Source: Rugamonas fusca (GTDB lineage: Bacteria; Pseudomonadota; Gammaproteobacteria; Burkholderiales; Burkholderiaceae_D). From it: a stretch of DNA of 64,000 nt. The stretch lies in the NCBI RefSeq assembly GCF_014042365.1, contig NZ_JACEZS010000001.1, positions 372,001 to 436,000 on the forward strand, in the 5' to 3' direction. The notes below the pieces were generated by a model, which was not told the origin of the DNA, ran no database searches, and saw nothing but the letters and a program-made list of their open reading frames with translations. The stretch's first letter is position 1; each line of letters starts with the position of its first letter. Shown piece by piece: positions 24,468 to 32,307 of this stretch. The position numbers and the translations under genes are program-made.

Positions 24468-25550
24468 CTAGCTCCCGTTCAGTGTACCGTTAACGCCCGC
24501 CTGGTAGGCGGCCGGAGAGATGGCTTGCCACCGGATGAAGGCGCGGCGGAAATTGGCCGTGTCCGTGTAGCCCAGCTGGTAGGCGATTTCCTGGATGGTC
24601 AGCTTGCCAGCCTGCAAGTGTTCCAGCGCCAGCTTGTGGCGCACTTCATCGAGCACGTCGCGGTAGGACGTGCCTTCTTCCAGCAAGCGCCGGTGCAGGG
24701 TGCGCGGCGTCAGGTTGAACAGCTGGGCGGCCACTTCCAATGATGGAAACGCGTCTTGCCGCTCCAGCAGCACGCGCGTGAGCTTGGCCGCCCATGCGGG
24801 CTCGGCGCTCATGCCGTGCATTTCGCGCTGACACGCCTGAATCGCCTGCCGCAGCGTGGTCGGATCGCCCATCGTCAGTGGCTGATCGAGCGCGCTCGAT
24901 GGAAATACGAAGCCGCACCACGACTGCCGGTAACGCACTTCGCAGCCGTACAGCCGCTCCACCTGGGCCGCATGCGGCGGCGCATCGAAATTCCAGCACA
25001 CGTACGGTATGGGCGCGGTGCCGGCCGTGATGAAGTCATACAGATTCTTGATGGTCAACACGATCGCTTCCAGCACCGGCTGCCGCACGCGGCCCAGTGG
25101 CAGCGCGTCTTCGAACACGAAGCGCAGCTCCGTTCCCACTGTTTGCTGGCGTACGTTCACCAGCCGCGTGCGGGTAAGGAAATACTGCTCGATCAATCCG
25201 ATCGCATCGGCCAGCGTGGCGCAGTTCATGGCGGCGTAGCCCAGCATGCCGTGGCTGTTGACGCGCATGCGCTCGCCGACGAGCAGGCCGAACGCGGGAT
25301 CGCCCGTGGCATCGATGGCGTCCTGCACCGCCTGCTGGAAGGCGTCCACGCCGAGGATCTGGAATTCACCCGCCGGCAAGGCATCCCAGCGATTGCGCAG
25401 GAATGACGCGGGCAGGGCCACGTTCATCCGCCTCACCTGGTCGACGATCTGGCGTATGTACTGGACCGGCAATGCGAATTGGGGAGCGGGCATGGCGGAT
25501 GGCGTGGTGGAGCGTGTCGCCATTGTCAGAAAATGACTGCTCGATGTCAA
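24468..25550 (-). CDS. AraC-family regulator, probable regulator of the hydroxylase operon
   Basis: The protein is up to 360 residues. It has an N-terminal arabinose-binding-like domain (VDAFQQAVQDAIDATGDPAFGLLVGERM...GMLGYAAMNCATL) and a C-terminal AraC HTH pair ending TIQEIAYQLGYTDTANFRRAFIRWQAISPAAYQ. It is divergent from the ferredoxin reductase-hydroxylase-dehydrogenase operon with 68 bases between, the usual arrangement for a local activator. AraC/XylS proteins are known to activate alkane and xylene oxygenase genes. The start is uncertain: the TTG at 25550 has a good GAGG site 7 bases upstream, while ATG at 25523 or 25493 lacks one. Confidence 0.85.
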   Translation of the reverse strand: MTSSSHFLTMATRSTTPSAMPAPQFALPVQYIRQIVDQVRRMNVALPASFLRNRWDALPAGEFQILGVDAFQQAVQDAIDATGDPAFGLLVGERMRVNSHGMLGYAAMNCATLADAIGLIEQYFLTRTRLVNVRQQTVGTELRFVFEDALPLGRVRQPVLEAIVLTIKNLYDFITAGTAPIPYVCWNFDAPPHAAQVERLYGCEVRYRQSWCGFVFPSSALDQPLTMGDPTTLRQAIQACQREMHGMSAEPAWAAKLTRVLLERQDAFPSLEVAAQLFNLTPRTLHRRLLEEGTSYRDVLDEVRHKLALEHLQAGKLTIQEIAYQLGYTDTANFRRAFIRWQAISPAAYQAGVNGTLNGS

Positions 25551-25618
25551 CAGCTAACCTCGTCCGAAAGGCAAGGCGGGCCTACGATGATGCTGTCAGA
25601 ACACAACACATTGAGGCC

Positions 25619-26641
25619 ATGTTTTCCATATTTAAGAGAAGAGCGCCGGTCACGGCCCACGTGAACGGGACGCCGGTGCCGGTCGGGTCCGGGGAGACAC
25701 TGTTGCAGGCGGCATTGCGCAGCGGCATAGACTTTCCGCACAGTTGCCGGGTTGGGGGATGTGCGAGCTGCAAGTGCCGCTTGACGAGCGGGCGGGTCAG
25801 GGAACTGACCCCGTCGGGCTACGTGCTGTCGGAAGATGAACTGGACCAGGGATACATCCTGGCCTGCCAATCCGTACCGAGCTCCGATATTGCCGTGGAA
25901 GTGGACCTAAGCGCAGCGCCGGCGCGGCGCCGCGTCCCCGGCCGCGTGATAGGCCAGCAGCGCCTCACGCACGACATCACGGCGCTGCGGATACAACTGA
26001 GCGAGAGTCTGCACTACAAGGCGGGACAGTTCGCCAACCTGAGGCTGGCGCCGCTGGGCGACCATGCGCGCAGCTATTCCTTCGCCACGGACGTGCAGCC
26101 GGACGGGCAAGTCCAGTTCTTCGTGCGCAAAGTGCCAGGTGGCGCCTTGTCCATGCTGGTCAACGAAGCCAGCCTGGTCGGAACGGAGGCCACGGTGGAG
26201 GGGCCGCTGGGCGAATTCTGGCTGCGTCCGGCTGATGCGCCGCTGCTGTTCATCGCCGGCGGCAGCGGACTGGCGCCCATCCTCGCGATGCTCGGGCAGG
26301 CGGCGCGTAGCGGTTGCGGACGGCCGGTGACCCTGCTGTTTGGCGCCCGCGGCGAGCGCGATCTTTACGGACTCGAAGCCATCCAGGACATCGCCCGGCA
26401 CTGGCCGGCGCAGTTCAGCTTCCTGCCGGTCCTGTCCGGGCCGCCCGACGCCGATGGCTGGCAGGGTGCGCGCGGCATGGTCGGTGACCATCTCGCCCGG
26501 CATGTGGCTGGCGATGCGCACGCTTACCTGTGCGGGCCGCCAGTCATGGTCGACGCGTGCACGGCCACGCTGACGCACTGCGGGGTGGCCCGTGAACACA
26601 TCTTTGCAGATCGATTTACAACTATAAGGGGACAACAATGA
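25619..26641 (+). CDS. Plant-type 2Fe-2S ferredoxin fused to FAD/NAD(P) reductase (XylA-like electron donor)
   Basis: The 340-residue protein starts MFSIFKRRAP, with GAGG just before the ATG. Residues 10-95 are a plant-type ferredoxin with cluster cysteines Cys43, Cys48, Cys51 and Cys83. Residues 105-335 are an FNR-type reductase with the FAD motif RSYS (151-154), the NAD(P) motif GGSGLAP (214-220) and a late CGPPVMV. The order ferredoxin-FAD-NAD matches XylA, the reductase of xylene monooxygenase. It should pass electrons from NAD(P)H to the di-iron hydroxylase encoded next; its stop codon overlaps that start (ATGA). Confidence 0.9.
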   Translation: MFSIFKRRAPVTAHVNGTPVPVGSGETLLQAALRSGIDFPHSCRVGGCASCKCRLTSGRVRELTPSGYVLSEDELDQGYILACQSVPSSDIAVEVDLSAAPARRRVPGRVIGQQRLTHDITALRIQLSESLHYKAGQFANLRLAPLGDHARSYSFATDVQPDGQVQFFVRKVPGGALSMLVNEASLVGTEATVEGPLGEFWLRPADAPLLFIAGGSGLAPILAMLGQAARSGCGRPVTLLFGARGERDLYGLEAIQDIARHWPAQFSFLPVLSGPPDADGWQGARGMVGDHLARHVAGDAHAYLCGPPVMVDACTATLTHCGVAREHIFADRFTTIRGQQ

Positions 26642-27816
26642 GCATTTTCCATTATCTCAAGTATTTTCTGTTTCACGTGATTGGCTTGTGCGCGCTGGCC
26701 GCGCTGGTCGCTGGCGGCACCGCCATCCCCATCGGCTTCGTTGCCGTGGTGGCGACCTACCTGATCGGCGACGCGATCGGCGGTGACGACACCAGCACCC
26801 CACGCATCGGCTATCCCAGTATCCTGACTTTCCAGTTGTGGCTGGCGTTACCCTTGCTGGCGACTATCGTGTTTGCATCGGTGTGGAGCGTGTGCCAGAC
26901 AGACGTGCTGGGCTTCGGCGCCTGGGTCACGGGGCTGAGTGGTATCGACGTGCTTGCCTCACGGCATGCCACCACGCCATGGCAGCACGGCGCGGGCGTC
27001 CTGCTGACGGGCCTGATGATAGGCATGATAGGCACCATTCCCGGTCATGAATTGACGCACCGGACATGGGACAAGGTTTCCATGCTGGTTGGGCGCTGGT
27101 TGCTGGCGTTTAGCTTCGACACGATCTTTTCCATCGAGCACGTGTACGGCCACCACCGCTACGTATCGACCGTGGAAGACCCCGCCACCGCGCCACGCGG
27201 CCGCAACGTGTACTTCCACGTGATCATCTCCACCATCCGCGGCAATGTCAGCGCCTGGAACATCGAGAAGAAGCGCTTGCGGCGCGCAGGGCGGGGCGCC
27301 GTGTCGCCATACAACGCCGTGATCCGTGGCCACCTGATGAGCGCCTTGCTGGTCGCCGCCGCCTGGATGGCGGGTGGCGCGACCGCCGCCGGCTATTTCA
27401 TCCTGTGCGGTTTGGCCGGTAAAGCGCTGCTGGAAATCGTCAACTACATGGAACACTACGGCATCGTGCGTGATCCCGCCACGCCGGTCCAACCACGCCA
27501 CTCGTGGAATACCAACCGCCGCTTCAGCTCCTGGACCATGTTCAACCTGACCCGCCATTCCCATCACCACGCGCAAGGCGAAGTGCCATACCAGGACTTG
27601 AAGCCGTTCCCGGACGCGCCGATGATGATCAGCGGCTACCTGACGACGATCGTGGTGGCAATGATTCCACCGCTGTGGCACCGCCTGATGACGCCCAAAG
27701 TGATGGCCTGGGACCGCGACCACGCGACGCCGGCCGAGCGCAAGCTGGCAGCGGTGGCGAACGCACGCAGCGGCATGGCGGCGTTCGTGCGGCAGGAGGC
27801 CCGGCATGGAGTTTGA
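26638..27816 (+). CDS. AlkB-type integral-membrane di-iron hydroxylase (alkane 1-monooxygenase family)
   Basis: The 392-residue protein has about six membrane segments and all AlkB-family histidine boxes: HELTH (137-141), EHVYGHH (167-173), the NYMEHYG motif (269-275) and RHSHHH (306-311). The NYxEHYG box is the mark of alkane hydroxylases rather than fatty-acid desaturases. The family inserts one oxygen atom into a terminal C-H bond using O2 and two electrons. The gene overlaps both neighbours (4 bases upstream, 11 bases downstream), so the three are one translation-coupled unit. No rubredoxin gene is near. The natural substrate (alkane, methyl-aromatic, terpenoid or lipid) cannot be read from sequence. 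Confidence 0.88.
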   Translation: MSIFHYLKYFLFHVIGLCALAALVAGGTAIPIGFVAVVATYLIGDAIGGDDTSTPRIGYPSILTFQLWLALPLLATIVFASVWSVCQTDVLGFGAWVTGLSGIDVLASRHATTPWQHGAGVLLTGLMIGMIGTIPGHELTHRTWDKVSMLVGRWLLAFSFDTIFSIEHVYGHHRYVSTVEDPATAPRGRNVYFHVIISTIRGNVSAWNIEKKRLRRAGRGAVSPYNAVIRGHLMSALLVAAAWMAGGATAAGYFILCGLAGKALLEIVNYMEHYGIVRDPATPVQPRHSWNTNRRFSSWTMFNLTRHSHHHAQGEVPYQDLKPFPDAPMMISGYLTTIVVAMIPPLWHRLMTPKVMAWDRDHATPAERKLAAVANARSGMAAFVRQEARHGV

Positions 27817-29425
27817 TTATGTGATCGTAGGCGGCGGCTCCGGCGGCGCGACGCTGGCCGCCCGCCTCAGCGAAGACCGCACGGTGAGCGTGTGCCTGAT
27901 CGAGGCCGGCGGCGAGGGCAACGGCATCCTCGTGCGCGCGCCGGCAGCCGTGGTGGCGATGGTGCCCGGACGGCCCAAGATCAACAATTATGCGTTTGAA
28001 ACAGTGCCGCAAGCGGAGCTGAACGGCCGGCGCGGCTACCAGCCCAGGGGCAGGTGCCTGGGCGGCTCCAGCGCCATCAACGCCATGCTGTACATCCGAG
28101 GCCAGCGCCAGGATTACGACGAGTGGGCGCGCCTGGGCTGCACGGGCTGGTCGTTCGATGATGTATTGCCGTATTTTAAACGTGCGGAAGGCAATGAACG
28201 GGGTGCCTGTGCCTGGCATGGCGCGGACGGCCCGCTGCAGGTGGCGGAACAACGTAATCCGCGCCGCATCACGGAAGATTTCGTGCGGGCTGGCGAGGAG
28301 TGCGGATACCGGCGCAACCACGATTTCAATGGCCCCGATCAGGAAGGCGTGGGCCATTACCAGGTGACCCAGTTCCACGGCGGCGCGCGCAATGGCGAGC
28401 GGTGTTCGGCGGCCGCAGCCTACCTGCATCCGGTGCTGGATCGGGCCAACCTGAACGTGATGACCCATACGCAAGCGCTGCGGGTGGTGTTCGAGGGCAA
28501 GCGCGCGGTCGGGGTCGAGGTACGCCGTGGCGCGACCACTGCGGTCATCCGCGCACGCCGCGAAGTGGTACTTTCTGGTGGAGCTTTTCATACGCCGCAG
28601 CTGCTGATGTTGTCCGGCGTGGGCGATCCGGCCGAACTTGTTCGCCATGGAATTGCTGTCCGGCATGACCTGCCGGGCGTGGGCAAGAATTTGCAGGACC
28701 ATCTGGATTACATCCTGGCCTACCGTTGCAAGGAGACGGATCTGTTCGGTATCGGCGCCACCGGCGCGTTGCGGCTGGCCAAGGCAGCCAACGAGTGGCG
28801 CAAGACAGGGCAGGGCATGATTGCGACGCCGTTCGCGGAAGGGGCGGGGTTCATCAAATCCCATCCGGGTGCGGAACGTCCGGATCTGCAGTTGCATTTT
28901 GTCATAGGCATCGTTGATGACCATGCGCGCAAATTGCGCCTGGGCTATGGCTTTTCCTGCCATGTCTGTGTGCTGCGCCCGAAGTCGCGCGGGGAGGTCG
29001 GCTTGCTAGACGCCCATCCGTCGTCGGCGCCACGCATTGATCCGAAATTTCTGTCCCATCCGGATGACCTGTCCGTGTTGATTAACGGCGCCAGGCGCAC
29101 CCATGCCATCATGAGCGCGCCCGCCATGGCCAGGTATGGCCACCGGAATCTGTACCCGGTCGACTTTGAGGACGACGCTGCGGTGGCCGCGCAGATCCGG
29201 GCCCGCGCCGATACGATTTATCACCCGGTCGGTACCAGCAAAATGGGAACAGACATGATGGCGGTGGTTGATCCTCAATTACGCGTACATGGCATTGAGG
29301 GTTTGCGAATAGTTGACGCCTCTGTTTATCCGGCCCTTATCAGCGGCAATACCAACGCGCCAACCATTATGATCGCGGAGCGCGCGGCGGAGTTTATTCG
29401 GACGGCGGGCAGGGCTGCGGCGTGA
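27806..29425 (+). CDS. GMC-family FAD-dependent alcohol dehydrogenase (AlkJ/choline-dehydrogenase-like)
   Basis: The 539-residue protein has the N-terminal dinucleotide-binding motif GGGSGG (9-14), the GMC signatures RCLGGSSAINAMLYIRG and SGGAFHTPQLLMLSG, and the catalytic region YHPVGTSKMG with His473. A C-terminal GNTNAPT provides the second active-site position. Membrane-associated members oxidise alcohols to aldehydes and pass electrons to quinone. As the last gene of the hydroxylase operon it most likely oxidises the alcohol made by the upstream enzyme, as AlkJ does after AlkB. A GGAGG site lies 6 bases before the ATG, inside the hydroxylase gene. Confidence 0.9.
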   Translation: MEFDYVIVGGGSGGATLAARLSEDRTVSVCLIEAGGEGNGILVRAPAAVVAMVPGRPKINNYAFETVPQAELNGRRGYQPRGRCLGGSSAINAMLYIRGQRQDYDEWARLGCTGWSFDDVLPYFKRAEGNERGACAWHGADGPLQVAEQRNPRRITEDFVRAGEECGYRRNHDFNGPDQEGVGHYQVTQFHGGARNGERCSAAAAYLHPVLDRANLNVMTHTQALRVVFEGKRAVGVEVRRGATTAVIRARREVVLSGGAFHTPQLLMLSGVGDPAELVRHGIAVRHDLPGVGKNLQDHLDYILAYRCKETDLFGIGATGALRLAKAANEWRKTGQGMIATPFAEGAGFIKSHPGAERPDLQLHFVIGIVDDHARKLRLGYGFSCHVCVLRPKSRGEVGLLDAHPSSAPRIDPKFLSHPDDLSVLINGARRTHAIMSAPAMARYGHRNLYPVDFEDDAAVAAQIRARADTIYHPVGTSKMGTDMMAVVDPQLRVHGIEGLRIVDASVYPALISGNTNAPTIMIAERAAEFIRTAGRAAA

Positions 29426-29662
29426 TGCCAGTTTGGCGGGCACAAAATGCCGGCAGTCGATGCCGGTATTGATTGCCCGCCAATTTCATTTCGATCTTTC
29501 GGTTCCCCATTTTTTAATTACCATTTTTCGTCCCCGCAGCCGTCAGACCAGGATCCTCGCGGTCTCGCGCGCGCCGCAAAACATGCTGGTTTCTGGTCTT
29601 TCCGTGCCAAAAGCTGGCACGTGGACGAGCGGAGCGAGGCTCGCCCAGGGATGGCGCTGATC

Positions 29663-29713
29663 CCATTCCAACTTCTCATACGCCCGCGAGCGGGCCATTC
29701 CAACAGTTCATAC
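29663..29713 (+). repeat. Tandem 19-bp repeats, candidate DctD upstream activating sites
   Basis: CCATTCCAAC-N3-TCATAC occurs twice, at 29663-29681 and 29695-29713, exactly 32 bp apart (about three helical turns). The copies lie roughly 110-160 bp upstream of the predicted dctA transcription start, the usual distance for enhancer-binding-protein sites. dctD, an enhancer-binding protein, is encoded in the same locus. No dyad symmetry is evident, so assignment to DctD is inference. Confidence 0.45.
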
Positions 29714-29798
29714 AGCGGGGCCGCCTGGTGCGCCGTGCATAGCGATAAATTCGTTTAAAAACATTGAGTTAGCTGTCGCATTTGCGTGTTTTGGCACC

Positions 29799-29814
29799 GG
29801 GCACGCCGATTGCT
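29799..29814 (+). promoter_or_regulatory. Sigma-54 (-24/-12) promoter of dctA
   Basis: GGGCACG-CCGA-TTGCT matches the sigma-54 consensus TGGCACG-N4-TTGCW at all but the first base. The invariant GG (29800-29801) and GC (29812-29813) have the required 10-base spacing. A second, weaker candidate overlaps it (GG at 29793-29794, GC at 29805-29806). Transcription would start near 29825, giving a leader of about 80 bases. Confidence 0.65.
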
Positions 29815-29906
29815 ATTACCCCCTCCAGACCAGGACGCTGGTCGCCCTCGACAACAACGGAGCAGGCCAACGACGCCCGCTCCCATCCATAGGCTGGAGG
29901 AACGCA

Positions 29907-31187
29907 ATGAAAAAACAACGCCCGTTGACCATCTATATCCTGATCGCGATGGTGCTCGGCATTTTGGTGGGCTATGCCTGCCATGAGACTTTCCCCGATC
30001 AGAAAATCACCACGGATATCGCCGCCCATATTTCGATTGCTACGGATGTATTTCTGCGGTTAATCAAAATGATTATTTCGCTACTGGTATTTTCCACCCT
30101 GACGATTGGTATTGCCCATATGGGCGATGGCAAAGCGGCAGGCCGGATTGGCGCCAAAGCGATGAGCTGGTTCATTATCGCTTCGCTGGTGTCGCTGACC
30201 CTGGGCATGTTGCTGTCCAATTTCCTGCAACTGGGCGCGCACCTGGGATTTCCATTGCCGGCGACTGATGCGTCCACCGGCCTGAAAACGGCGGCCTTTA
30301 CGCTGAAGGATTTCGTGGCCCACATGGTGCCCAAATCGCCAATCGAGGCGATGGCCAACAATGAAATCCTGCAAGTGCTGGTGTTCGCCATCTTCTTCGG
30401 CAGCGCACTGGGCGCCATGGGTGACGCGGGCCGCAAGCTGACGGCCGTGATCGACCAGCTGGCCCAGGTGATGCTGCGCATCACGGGTAGCATCATGAAG
30501 CTGGCGCCACTGGCCGTGTTCGCGGCCATGGCGTCCGTCGTGACCACCAATGGCCTGGCCATCCTGGCCACGTTCGCCAAGTTCATGGGCGGTTTCTACC
30601 TGGGCATGTTCTGCCTGTGGGTACTGCTGATTGCCGGTGGCTTCGCCTTCATCGGTCGCCGCGTGTTCACCTTGATCGGCTTGATCCGCGAACCTTTCCT
30701 GCTGGCTTTCTCGACCGCCAGCTCGGAAGCGGCTTACCCCAAACTGCTCGACGCGCTCGATAAATTCGGCGTGCAGCGCAAGATTTCCAGTTTCGTCTTG
30801 CCCATGGGCTACTCGTTCAACCTGGACGGCTCGATGATGTATTGCACCTTCGCCGTGCTGTTCATTTCCCAGGCTTACGGCATCGACCTGTCCATCGGCA
30901 CCCAAATCACGATGCTGTTGCTGCTGATGCTGACGTCCAAGGGCATGGCTGGCGTGCCGCGCGCCTCGTTGGTGGTGATCGCCGCCACCCTCAACCAGTT
31001 CCACATTCCGGAAGCGGGCTTGTTGCTGCTGATGGGCATCGACCAGTTCCTCGACATGGGCCGTTCGGCCACCAATGCGGTTGGCAATGCCGTCGCCACG
31101 GCGGTCGTCGCCAAGTGGGAAGGCGCACTGCACGACCCGCAGGAAGCCAGCGACGTGAACGTCGCCACCGCACAAATCCGCGCATAA
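29907..31187 (+). CDS. dctA: DctA-type dicarboxylate:cation symporter
   Basis: The 426-residue membrane protein of the DAACS/SLC1 family has eight or more hydrophobic segments, the serine-rich reentrant loop FSTASSEAAYPKLL, and the substrate-binding GYSFNLDGSMMY. The second reentrant region KGMAGVPRASLVV and the final NAVGNAVATAVVAKWEG are also present. DctA takes up succinate, fumarate and malate from the periplasm. A strong GGAGGAA site precedes the ATG. Co-location with a DctB/DctD pair and a sigma-54-like promoter points to C4-dicarboxylates. Related carriers move glutamate or aspartate, so substrate is inferred. Confidence 0.9.
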   Translation: MKKQRPLTIYILIAMVLGILVGYACHETFPDQKITTDIAAHISIATDVFLRLIKMIISLLVFSTLTIGIAHMGDGKAAGRIGAKAMSWFIIASLVSLTLGMLLSNFLQLGAHLGFPLPATDASTGLKTAAFTLKDFVAHMVPKSPIEAMANNEILQVLVFAIFFGSALGAMGDAGRKLTAVIDQLAQVMLRITGSIMKLAPLAVFAAMASVVTTNGLAILATFAKFMGGFYLGMFCLWVLLIAGGFAFIGRRVFTLIGLIREPFLLAFSTASSEAAYPKLLDALDKFGVQRKISSFVLPMGYSFNLDGSMMYCTFAVLFISQAYGIDLSIGTQITMLLLLMLTSKGMAGVPRASLVVIAATLNQFHIPEAGLLLLMGIDQFLDMGRSATNAVGNAVATAVVAKWEGALHDPQEASDVNVATAQIRA

Positions 31188-31216
31188 CAACTACATCTTT
31201 TATTTGGGAGACAACT

Positions 31217-32224
31217 ATGAAAGCAGCAATCAAATCGGCAACCCGCGGCATGATGGCCTTCGGCATGGTATCGGGCGTGGCCATGGCACAATCGAACGTA
31301 ACCATTTACGGCGTGGCCGACGCTGGCCTGGCTCTGGAGCGGGGTGGCCCGGCCGGTAGCGTCAGCAAGGTTACCAGCGGCATCGCCTCCGGTTCGCGCC
31401 TGGGCTTCAAGGGCAAGGAAGACCTGGGTGACGGTCTGGCTGCCAATTTTGTGGTGGAAAATGGCTTCGGCATCGATACCGGCGCGGCTGGACAAGGCGG
31501 GCTGCTGTTTGGCCGCCAGGCTTGGGCTGGCTTGTCCGGCAGCTTTGGCGCGGTGGCGCTGGGCCGCCAGTATTCGCCGCTGTACAAGACGCTGCGCGAT
31601 GTTGCCGATCCGTTCTGCGATGGCCTGGCCGGCGCGATCACCAACGTCTTCGTGGGCAACACCCGCGTCGATAATATGGTGAGCTATGCCTCGCCGAGAC
31701 TGGCGGGCTGGTCGGCTGAGCTGGCCTACGGCGCCGGTGAGGTGGCCGGTGACGCGGCGGCCAATCGTACCCTGGGCGCCAGTGCAACCTATGGCGAAGG
31801 CCCGTTGACTGTGGTGCTGGTCCACCACCAGCGCGAGAATCCACTCGCCACCGCGCATAGCCGCAACACCCTGCTGACGGCGCGCTATGTGTTCGCCAAC
31901 GGTGTGACGGGCCACGTGGCCCATGCAGTCAACCGCGACCTGGCCGGCAACGGCAGCAAGGACACCTTGCTGGGCGGCACCATGCGCATGGGTGCTGGCA
32001 AGTTCATCGCCTCGGTGATCTACCATCAGGATGATACGGCGGCCGATCGCGATGCGCGCCAATATGCCGTGGGCTATCTTTACTCCCTGTCCAAGCGTAC
32101 GGACCTGTATACTGCCTATGGTCACGTCAACAATCGCAACGGCGCGAGCTTCAAGATAGGTAATGCCACCGATAGCGGCTCCGGTGCCACGGGCGTTAAC
32201 CTGGGCATGCGTCACGTCTTCTGA
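31217..32224 (+). CDS. Gram-negative general porin (betaproteobacterial type)
   Basis: The 335-residue protein has a signal peptide (MKAAIKSATRGMMAFGMVSGVAMA), then QSNVTIYGVADAGLAL, the typical first strand of Burkholderiales porins. SRLGFKGKEDLGDGLAANFVVENGF and LFGRQAWAGLSG follow, and the last residue is phenylalanine, the outer-membrane assembly signal. It forms a trimeric beta-barrel channel. It starts 29 bases after dctA with a GGGAG site, so it is most likely on the dctA transcript and could supply dicarboxylates across the outer membrane. Porin genes inside dct loci are less common than the pairing of dctA with dctBD. Confidence 0.9.
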   Translation: MKAAIKSATRGMMAFGMVSGVAMAQSNVTIYGVADAGLALERGGPAGSVSKVTSGIASGSRLGFKGKEDLGDGLAANFVVENGFGIDTGAAGQGGLLFGRQAWAGLSGSFGAVALGRQYSPLYKTLRDVADPFCDGLAGAITNVFVGNTRVDNMVSYASPRLAGWSAELAYGAGEVAGDAAANRTLGASATYGEGPLTVVLVHHQRENPLATAHSRNTLLTARYVFANGVTGHVAHAVNRDLAGNGSKDTLLGGTMRMGAGKFIASVIYHQDDTAADRDARQYAVGYLYSLSKRTDLYTAYGHVNNRNGASFKIGNATDSGSGATGVNLGMRHVF

Positions 32225-32307
32225 GGCCGGCTGCCGCTTGCTGCGGCATGCGGCGCGGTGCGTGTTTGATCGTGCACCGCGTCGCCCCGGAACCAGAAGA
32301 AAGCACT

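Larger units (their letters stand above)
29426..29906 (+). other. Long regulatory gap upstream of dctA
   Basis: This 481-base gap holds no credible gene. It contains a weak hairpin after the dehydrogenase gene (29448-29468), a 7-bp perfect hairpin CGTGCCA/TGGCACG (29603-29621), the tandem 19-bp repeats at 29663-29713 and an AT-rich stretch at 29741-29775. The last could be a bend site for IHF. The sigma-54-type promoter follows at 29799-29814. The arrangement is that of a remote-enhancer promoter. Confidence 0.6.

Noticed and set aside
29615..29629. TGGCAC as another sigma-54 promoter
   Set aside because: The -12 position would read AG instead of GC at the required spacing; the 29799-29814 site fits far better.
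29433..29758. Frames of 75-103 codons in the gap before dctA
   Set aside because: No ribosome site, no hydrophobic or domain pattern; the region is better explained as regulatory DNA.
32248..32307. Upstream ATG start for dctB
   Set aside because: It adds 20 unconserved residues; no ribosome site; the 32308 start sits at the usual distance from the first helix.
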